A DNA stretch of 64,000 nt from Elusimicrobia bacterium RIFOXYA2_FULL_47_53 (GTDB taxonomy: Bacteria; Elusimicrobiota; Endomicrobiia; Endomicrobiales; XYA2-FULL-47-53), in contig MGVE01000006.1 in assembly GCA_001800315.1 (NCBI GenBank), positions 234,021 to 298,020 on the forward strand. The letters are read 5' to 3'. This document shows, in pieces, positions 15,001 to 24,000 of this stretch. Under the pieces are notes generated by a model, which saw only the letters and a list, made by a program, of their open reading frames with translations, was not told the DNA's origin and ran no database searches. The first letter of the stretch is position 1. Every line of letters starts with the position of its first letter. A program made the translations under genes and the position numbers.

Positions 15001-18000
15001 ATGTATATCTCGGTTTCGGCGTTAGGGTAAAGGTCTAAGTCAAGAAAGCGCTCGTTCCCGAAACTGATGGCTCCGGTTTTGTCTGTTATAAACTGTCTGA
15101 TGGTATGGCCTGATAGTTTTGCGAGATCCGCCGGGTTCAATTTCTCAAACCATTTAACAGGCCGGCCCGTGGCGTTTTCGTAAACAAGCGCGAGCTTTTT
15201 GGAGGCCAGCACTTTCCCGTCTGACAGGATTTTTACCTCGGAGGGCAGGCCCCCGACAAGCTCAAGCTCCGCGTCGCGTTCCGGATAATTGGCAAAAGAA
15301 ATCACGGCATTGTCTATCCATATCAGGGAGTCTTTGCCGGTCTTTATATTGCGAATAGTGCATTTTTCAAGCCCGAGCCTCGCGGCGCGCGATAATTCAT
15401 CCACCGATTCAACAAGCCTGCCGGTTTCGTCGTAAACAAGCGCGAGAGCCTTATTTTCCGTCACTTTCCCGTTCTCAACGGTCCTTACGCCCGTGACAAC
15501 TCCTTTTCGCACATCCAGCTCGGCGTAAATACCGCCTTTTTGGGTTTTGCAGATATATTTTCCGCCGATCTGAATCACCCTGTTTTCCGGAACAAAGAAA
15601 TCTGTTATTGTATGATTATTAAGCTTAGACAGTTCTTCGGGGCTGAGTTTTTCAAATGAGCCGGTTACTTGACCGGTTTCGGCGCTGCGTATAATTTTGT
15701 ACTTTATTTCCTCGTCAAGCCTGCCGTTTTTATAGGCCCGGGCAGCGACAACCACGCCATCCCGTATATCCGCCTCAGCTTCCAGGTCAGGTTCCCGTCC
15801 CACATGATAAGACTTTTCCATGAAGTTCAGCAGCATATTGCCGTCGGTGTGCAGATTTTTCACGGTAGCGTTTTTAAGGGTTCTCAACTTCGCGAGAGCG
15901 GGCTTTTCGGCAGACATGATTATTTTCCCGCTTTGATTGTCGTGAATCGTAATAAGTTTTTTCTCTTCCGAAACTCTGCCGTCCTTTATAGACCTCAGCG
16001 CAACCGCGACGCCGTCTTTAAAATCTATCTCTACCTCGCTGAACGGCTCCTCGCCGATTCTTGCTATGTAGCCGCCCAATACCGCGGCGTTGTCTTTGTT
16101 GGTTCTGTATTTTTTTACTGTGTGGTTTGTAAACTGAGCCACATCGCCTTTGGAGATGAAATCCCTGAACGACTTAACCAGGCGGCCGGTACTATTGTCA
16201 TAAACCAGCGTGAACGGATAGCTTTCCGCCACCCTGCCGTCCACTATTACCCTGAGCTCGGTTACAACGCCGTCAACAACATCAATCTCGGCCAGGCCGT
16301 CCGGATTCTGCGCTATGCCGAGCCTTAATTTGCCCCCTTCTATCACGACTCGTCCGTTAGAATAGATCCGCAGATTTTTAACCGTGTGTTTTTTTAATTT
16401 TTTGAGTGCTTCGTAGGTGAGCCTATCAATCCTGCGCTCCGAGGAGGGATTATTTGTTTCAAACACGGCAAGGCCCCCCTCTTCCTCTTCTGCGGCGCCA
16501 GCGGTAAGCGCTTCCCCCTGAAGGGCGTATAAATTATAAATATTGTGAGCGGCGGCATTTGCGAAGTAAGCTGAAACCAGGGTTGTAAAAATCGGCAGGT
16601 TAAGCAGGTAGAACGAAACCAACAGCATCGCGGAGGTAGCAATAGCAATAGCTTTAAGGCCCGAGATCTGGCTGTCGCTTAAATCGTCTCTCGCGGCATG
16701 GATAAAGAGGTCGGGTACGAAAAGCGGCGCGAAGACAAGCTCTATTAGCCTGTTTATTACGGGATGATCAATACCGAAGGTGGGCGCCTGGCCGAAAAGC
16801 AGCTGAGCGCCGCCGGCAAGCCCTCTTGCAAGCGAATAGGTGCCGGGCACAGTGAGTGTTTCGCCATCGCGCAGCTCGCCGCGGGTTATTTCTTCAATAT
16901 TTGCGATTTCGCGCTTCTGCGGGTCACTGGAATTGGCATCCACGAACCATTTTAGCCGCTCAAATTCATTTTTTGTGAGCACGGCCTTCGCGAACTCAAA
17001 TGCCATTTCCCTGTTTCCGCTAAAATACTTTTCGGCGAATTCCTGTTCAGCGGGAAGCCGCGAAGAAAGAAACTCTTTCATTGACAGTATTTCGTCCCGC
17101 AAAAGCCTTATGCCTTTTTCAAGCATCTGCCGGTGGGTATCCCTGAATCTGAGCTCTTCATCTCCGAGCAGCATCAGTTCCGTCAGCCCGATGCGATATT
17201 TTGACTGACTCGCCAAATCAAGCATTCCCTGAAAACCGGACATTTTGTCCTGCAGATTCAAAAGAGTATTAATTTTATTATCAAGTTTATTACTCTCTCT
17301 TTTCTGCAACCTGTCGGCAATAGCTGTCCCTACACTTTCTGAGAGATAGGGAAGCCAGTACAAAAACATCAGGCCCGCGAAAAAAGCAACCAGCTGCAGA
17401 GGAGTGGAAACACGCAGCCAATGGTTGTATAACCACGGAAACGCGGTGACCATAACAACCAGAACGATGTTTTTAAACATCCTTATAACAAATTCCGTTT
17501 CCGCGAATCCTTTGTTGTTTGATAATATCTCTCCGAGACCGGCCGCGTTGAAACCGAAGGCTTTTCTCACTCGTCCTTCTTTGACGAGTTCCTCAAACCA
17601 TTGAGAAACCAGATCTTTATCAACAGTTTCTATGTTTTTTAATATGCCGTACAGTTCAGCCTCTTCTCTTTCAAGGCGCGGCACAAGGTATTCAAGCATT
17701 TTTGGCACGAGCAGCGGCTGGAAGCGCGGGTCCACGCCGGCCTCTTCCATTGAAACCACGAGCTGAATTACCGCGTCGCAGAGTATTCGCTCGGCATACA
17801 TGTGTGCTGAATCACCAAGGCCTCGTTCTAAAGTTAAATCAGGCGCGGGAATAAAAAAACTATCCGGATTGTCCAGGAGGCTGATAACCGGAACTCCGAG
17901 CAGAATTGCGACTTCATTATTTAATTGCTCTTCCTGACCGCTGGAAGCGGTTTTCATCTCAATTTTTTTGCGTTCCGCGGCATACCACGAATCCGACGCG

Positions 18001-21000
18001 GCTTTTGCCACCGGCCCCTCAGCCACCTCATCAAACGCCAGTATTTCGCTGGGCGTAAGTTCCGGCTTTAACTGCCCGTCCGGTTTAACCCCCTGGACGC
18101 TGTCTATTACTTCGTGACTATTGAAGTCGTAAGGGAAAATGTCTTCCCTGATGATTTTTAACGCCTTTTCGGCCTCAGGCATTTCGGCGAGTTTTTCAAA
18201 AAGCGCTTCGTTGGCTCGGTATTTAAGGTAAATGTATTCCGCGGCTCGTTTTGTCATGCCAGACGAGGGCTTTTCGCTGAGAAGAAACATTCTGTCGTAA
18301 AGTTCTCCGCGCACCTTGTCCCACAGGCCTTTTGGTGGCCTGACTATATTGTTTTCTTTTTTAAGTTTGAGATATGAAAACAGATGGCCGACCTCGGATG
18401 GAAGAAAAAGCAGGTTATGAGTCATACGCACTTTATGCAAAGATAAGCCGCTTTCAAAAAACGCGCTTAACCAGTTATTGTCTGCCTCAAACCGTGATCT
18501 TGCCTGCTGATCATAAAAATGATGTTTCTCTACTAAATCGGGGTGCAGCATTTTAAGCATATAAGAAGGGATTTTGCTCAGCAGCCTGGCGTAAACGAGG
18601 CCCTGCAGGAAATTCTTAAAGTTATGCAGGTCAATGTGCTGGTCATCAAAGATATCCACTATCTTCGCGACTTCGTATTCGGCGCTTGTGGAATACGCCC
18701 CCGCCCTTATCTCGGGGATTGAGGCGTAAATCAATACGATCTGATAGGGCACATCGGCCCACGAGATATCCGCCGCGGGAGGAGGGATATTTCTTTTCAT
18801 CATCTCCTCTCTTATAAGAGGAGCGAGATAGCCCTCTGTCCATTTTTTAAACGCATCTTCTTCCGAGCATGTGAAAAGAGCGGAAAGCATATACGCGTTC
18901 GTTTTAGGAGTAAAACCGAACTTTTGCGCGGCGGTTTTGTAAATTACAAGAAGAGACTGGGAAATAGACGCCACCCGGGCTCTCTTTTCTCCGACAAATA
19001 ATTTGTTCGTATCAATCCATCTTTTCATCCCGAGAACAAGGTATTTCTCATTTTCAGTCAGCTTCATTGACTCAAAAAACCATCTGAGGGTAAGGTCATA
19101 TTTATTGCCCTGGATAAGCGGTTTGAGTCCGAGCGGCAAATTTCTTTTTCTTATCTCCGAGCGAATCTCCCGGATTCTGAGAGCCAGCTTGTCCCCGGAG
19201 AACCCCGCGGCAGACGGAATTGAATATTTAATATCTGAAAGCAATATGTCAATTGACGGTTTTTTCCGGGCAGACTCTTTTAAGAAATTTCTAAAAACCC
19301 GCCCGTCGGCCTCCGCCAATATTTTCAGCATCGCATTAAGCTTAATGAATTTGCCGGCATCCTCTTTCCGAAGCATTTCCGCTACTGCGGGATAGGCCTC
19401 GGCAAGAATAGCCATTTCTGCTGAAGGCAATGCCCCAATAGTATCTGACATCTCGCGCAGATACTCTGATGTTTCCTCAAAGGTCAAGCCGTTGCCGCGC
19501 ATAATGGAGGCGCTCTTTGATGCCGCGTTGAGGAATATTTCCCTTTCCTGCGCTAATTCTTCTCCTGCGCCGAGCGGAGAAATATCAAGTATTTCGGCCC
19601 AGCCAGCCACATCCTCGCCGTTAAAATGTCCCTCTGTTAAATCAAAAATTTCGTTTAAATATATTTTTGTGTCGGGAGAATTGGCTTTAATCATCTCGGA
19701 CAGCTTATTAACGAATTCCGCTTTTGAAAGATTCCAATTATTTTCCGCCTCTTTAAGCGTTTCACCTGGATCAAGCTTCTTTTTATATTCAATAAGCGAG
19801 TTCTCGGCCTGCGGGTTTAAAAGAAGGTACGCGTTTCTAAGGGCGGTGGCGATAGCGCCGGATGCTATCCCGAGAGAAAAAGCTGAAAGCAATAATACCG
19901 GTGCTGATTCCTGCGGAGCCGAGAAAAAAACGCTCCAGCTAAAGCCGGCGGCCGCCACAAGCAGCTCAAAGAAGCGGCTGCGGAAATACCGGTCGTACCT
20001 GCGTTTCCTGTACTGTTCCGGATTTCGGAACCGTTCAATAAAATCCGAGATGCCGAACAGTTTTGTTTCTTGATCGCGGGGTTGAATTCTAAATTCGTTT
20101 CGCGCGGAGGATTTTTTCGCGTCTTCGCTGCCGCGCGCCCTTGCGGCATCCCCGGTGAAAGGAGCCGCGCTGTCAATAAGTTCTCTCAGGCTGACCTCGT
20201 CGCCCCTGTCGCCTATAATTTCCGCGTATTTTATAAGCAGCATGTCAATCTTGACGCTGTTTCTTCTTTTCCACTCCTCGCTGCCGCCTATCTCTTCAAT
20301 GACCTTCTTTGTGTCCACTTCTCTGTAATCATAGCGGTTCTTTATTAAAAACATAAACAAGCCGCTTTCAATCTCATCGGCATGCTCATCATCTGTCGCG
20401 GTTAAAAATGCTTTTAAATATTGTTCGGCCGCCTCGCGGTATTTCCGCGTATTCTGATAGACGATGGCCAGCGACTCGTAAGCATAGGCTATTTTAGCGT
20501 GGCCGGTCCGGAGCGCGGCCTTCAGCAAAAACAGGGCGCCGTCATAATTTTTCTGCCTCATGTAGCTTTCCGAGAGCCCCAGCCGCGCGTCAAAATTTTC
20601 CGGATATAACCTTAGTGTTTTTTCAAACAGCGGAATCGCTTTTTCGGGTTGTCCGGATTCATTATAGAAATCCCCGGCCGCGTTTATGTACATTGGATCG
20701 GTGGGAACCAGTTCAAGGCATTTCAGCAGGCTTTGCTCCGCCTTATCGTTTCTTCCCAATTCTATATTGCAGAGGCCTTCCCAATAATAATTGTCGGGGT
20801 CATCAGGTCCCAGCTTAATGGACTCTTTAATATAGGCAAGCGCCGCCTCGTGGTCGCCGAGGTCGTAATATTCGGCCGCTATTCTTGTCATAAGCGATGA
20901 TGCGGCATGCTTCTCGTCAAAAACATTCAGGTAAGAATATCCGGCGAGCGGTTTTCTGCTTAAGTAGCGCTCAAGAGGGGTATCGGGATCCCTGTTAAAG

Positions 21001-24000
21001 CTCATATTTAACACTATGGGACCGACCTTCCGCATGGCAAAATCAAACGCCAGGATGTACTCTCCGGCCATAAGCCCAAGAAAAACATGCTGCGGGACGC
21101 CGATATGCACTATTTTGACCGCGTCGGGCAGGGGCAGAGACTTCAGCAGTTCCCAAAGCGCGTACGCAATTACCGTGCAGTCCCCTTCGCTCAAAATATT
21201 GACAAACTGCTCGGGTACGAGATTTTGAATTAATTTTTTCCTGGCCGCTTCCGAAATGAAATAGTTCTGGAACGCGTCAAATGTCTTTCCGTATCTGTTT
21301 TTTGCCTCCGGCCCGTATTGCGCAAAAGTGACAAATTTATCTATAAGCACCAGCAATGTTTCAAGCCCGTATCTGCCTCCGATAAACTCTTTCATCAGCG
21401 CCGCGGTTTCTGAAATATTTGCAGTGTTGAGCCGTCCAAGTTCACTCATCAGTTGACGGTTTTTAAGCTGATGGACTCTGTAAAGGTTTTCGTCCCATCT
21501 GCCGGGCACCCTGCCCGAAACGGTTTCCGCCGCTCCGCTCCAGAAAAAGGTGAATGCGTCGGCGCCTTCGGGGAGCGCTGCCGTGAACTCAGTCATGTTT
21601 TTTGAAAGAAGCGGCACAAGAAATGTTTTAGCGGTTTGTCCTGTTTCCGGTGACGGGGTTTGGGTGGCCCAGACAAAACCCGGGCCTCCCACTGAAACGC
21701 TGTCGGCAATTCTCGCGCGGTTCTCAAAAGTCCAGGAAAGGTTATTGTTGCCGCGGCTCCCGGCTTGCGTTGAGTCTATCTGGTATTTTCCGTAAAGCCT
21801 GGCGGCGGCGTATGAAAATATCCTGGCGGTATCTTTTTGCCTTACGGGCTGAACGGTGAAAAGACGCCCGGGGCCGGTTTCCTTTTCAAATTCTCCGGAG
21901 GCTATTTTGCCAACGGACACGGGAACGGTATTCTCGGGAAGATAGCCCCCCAGCGGAGTTATTTTTGTGTCTCTAAAATCGCCTATATGAGAAACTACGC
22001 TGACAGCCATGCCTCTGCCGTTTAAATGCGCGGTGAGCCTGCCCAGAATACCGTCTTTATCAATCGGTTCCTGGCTCTGGTTTATTAACTCAAAAGACTG
22101 TTGTGAGGGCGCGAAAATTTCTCTGCCGGAGTTGAGGGCGAAGTACAGCCTTCCCAGCAGATGAATCTCGTCGTTTCTATTCAGGTCTTCCGCGAGCGGG
22201 CCGATAATTTTTTTATAAAACCATTCTTTGCCGGAGCTTGAATGAAGCACCAGATTGCCGCCCGATCTCAGGAGTTCTTTTATGGATTTTATCTGGGTTT
22301 TGCCGAGCAGTCCGTTGTCGTCCGTTATACTTTCTATATCCGCCGAGAGAAGCGGCACGGCCCTTTCGTTAATAGCTTTTTCAAGCCTCAGGGAGAACTC
22401 GCCCGCCTCGGGCCCGCTTATGGCCCCGCCCTTGGCCCTAAAACCGATTGACTGGAATATGGCCGCGGCCGCTGTTATCGCCGCCGCGAGCGTAATGGCT
22501 GCCGGTGAAATCATAAATTCCAGCAGCGGGAACAGGTTTGACACAACGCTCTGCGGGCCGCCGGGCATTAAGGCGCCGAGTTCCGGCGAAATTCCAACGA
22601 GCGATGCCGCAAAGAAGAAGACGGGCGCTAAATGCGCCGATAAAGTTATACCGGACGGCTTACCGGCTTTCCCGGCCCCGTCCGCGGGTTTGGCGGCATC
22701 CAGGGCTGCTGTTTCCAGCTTTGGCTTTCCGGCGGGGCGCTTTCTTCCGAGAATGTTAGCGTATTTTTCTTTCTCTCTGTCTTTATACTTTTGCGCGGGC
22801 CCGCCGCTGTCAAGCAGATCCAGCTCGGCGTCTTTTCCCGACAGCATATAATACAGCTCGTTAACATCCTGTCCGAGCCTGGCATGGTTTTCCAGCAGAA
22901 AATTTACGGCATTTTCCAGCTCGCGCCCTTCATAGCCGGCCTGCTCGCAAAGCCTCTGCAGGGTGTCGCTGTCAAGGGACTTAAAATTTTCAATACTTTC
23001 TCTCAGATAGGTTTCATTTAAGGACTCGGCCTGCGTAAGCCCGGCTCCAAGGCCGTATTTTTCAAACATCAACAGAAAATACGCGCGTACCGTCGCGTAA
23101 TCCGTCTGTTTCATCAGCGCGACTAACGCTCTGTAATCTTCCGACCAGTCGCTGCTAAGTGGTTTAACGGTTTTTGCCGTACTGAAGACGCTGTGGTACA
23201 GGAACAATGAGTAAAAACGGTTAATTCCACCCCCTCTGTTGTCAAACAAATAGAAAGGGAGGACTTCGTCGTTGTCAATGGTAACCGGCAGGTCTCCGGC
23301 AAACGCTATATTACCATAGTGCTGATCCCACTTTCGCAGAAGAATATTTGTCACAAAATTCGCGTTAAAGGCCCTGGCCCTGTCCCGCACCGCGAGTTTT
23401 GAGGCATCAATGTTTGAGGGAACCACTAACCGGGTAAGATAATATCTGTAGAGCTCGTCTTTGTTGATGAAATCTACGCCTTTTAATTCCTGCGGCGAGA
23501 GGAACCTGATCTCCGCCATGTTGGACCTGCCTTGAGAGATAAGCCAGGCCAGCATCTCGTGAGACGGAGTATCCTTGATTTTTCGGTCCGGGGCATTCCG
23601 GTCCCGAGCGAATATATCCTGTTTTTTTACTATCCAGTAAATGCCGTCTTCGTCCTTTATTAAACCCTCATGAAAAACATCGCGCGGGATAAGTTCAACT
23701 ATATTTGTTTCCCTGACAATTCCGGGCTTAACCTTGCCGGCACTCAGTATGCCCCCGGAAAAATCACCGATATACTCCGAATAACCCGCGGTAAGCGTTG
23801 TCATTAATTCGTTGATAAGCCTGTCGCTTTCGCCGAAAGAGGCGGCGCTGTATGAATGAACCGCCGCCGCTTGCTCTGTTTCATTCGCCGCCGGCTCCTG
23901 CCCGTACGCCCCGAAACCGGCGATAATGCCGCCGAAAAGATCCGCCAGCAAAAGAACTTTGAGCCATTCCTCCTGTCCGGCTTTTTCGTGAATATTTATA

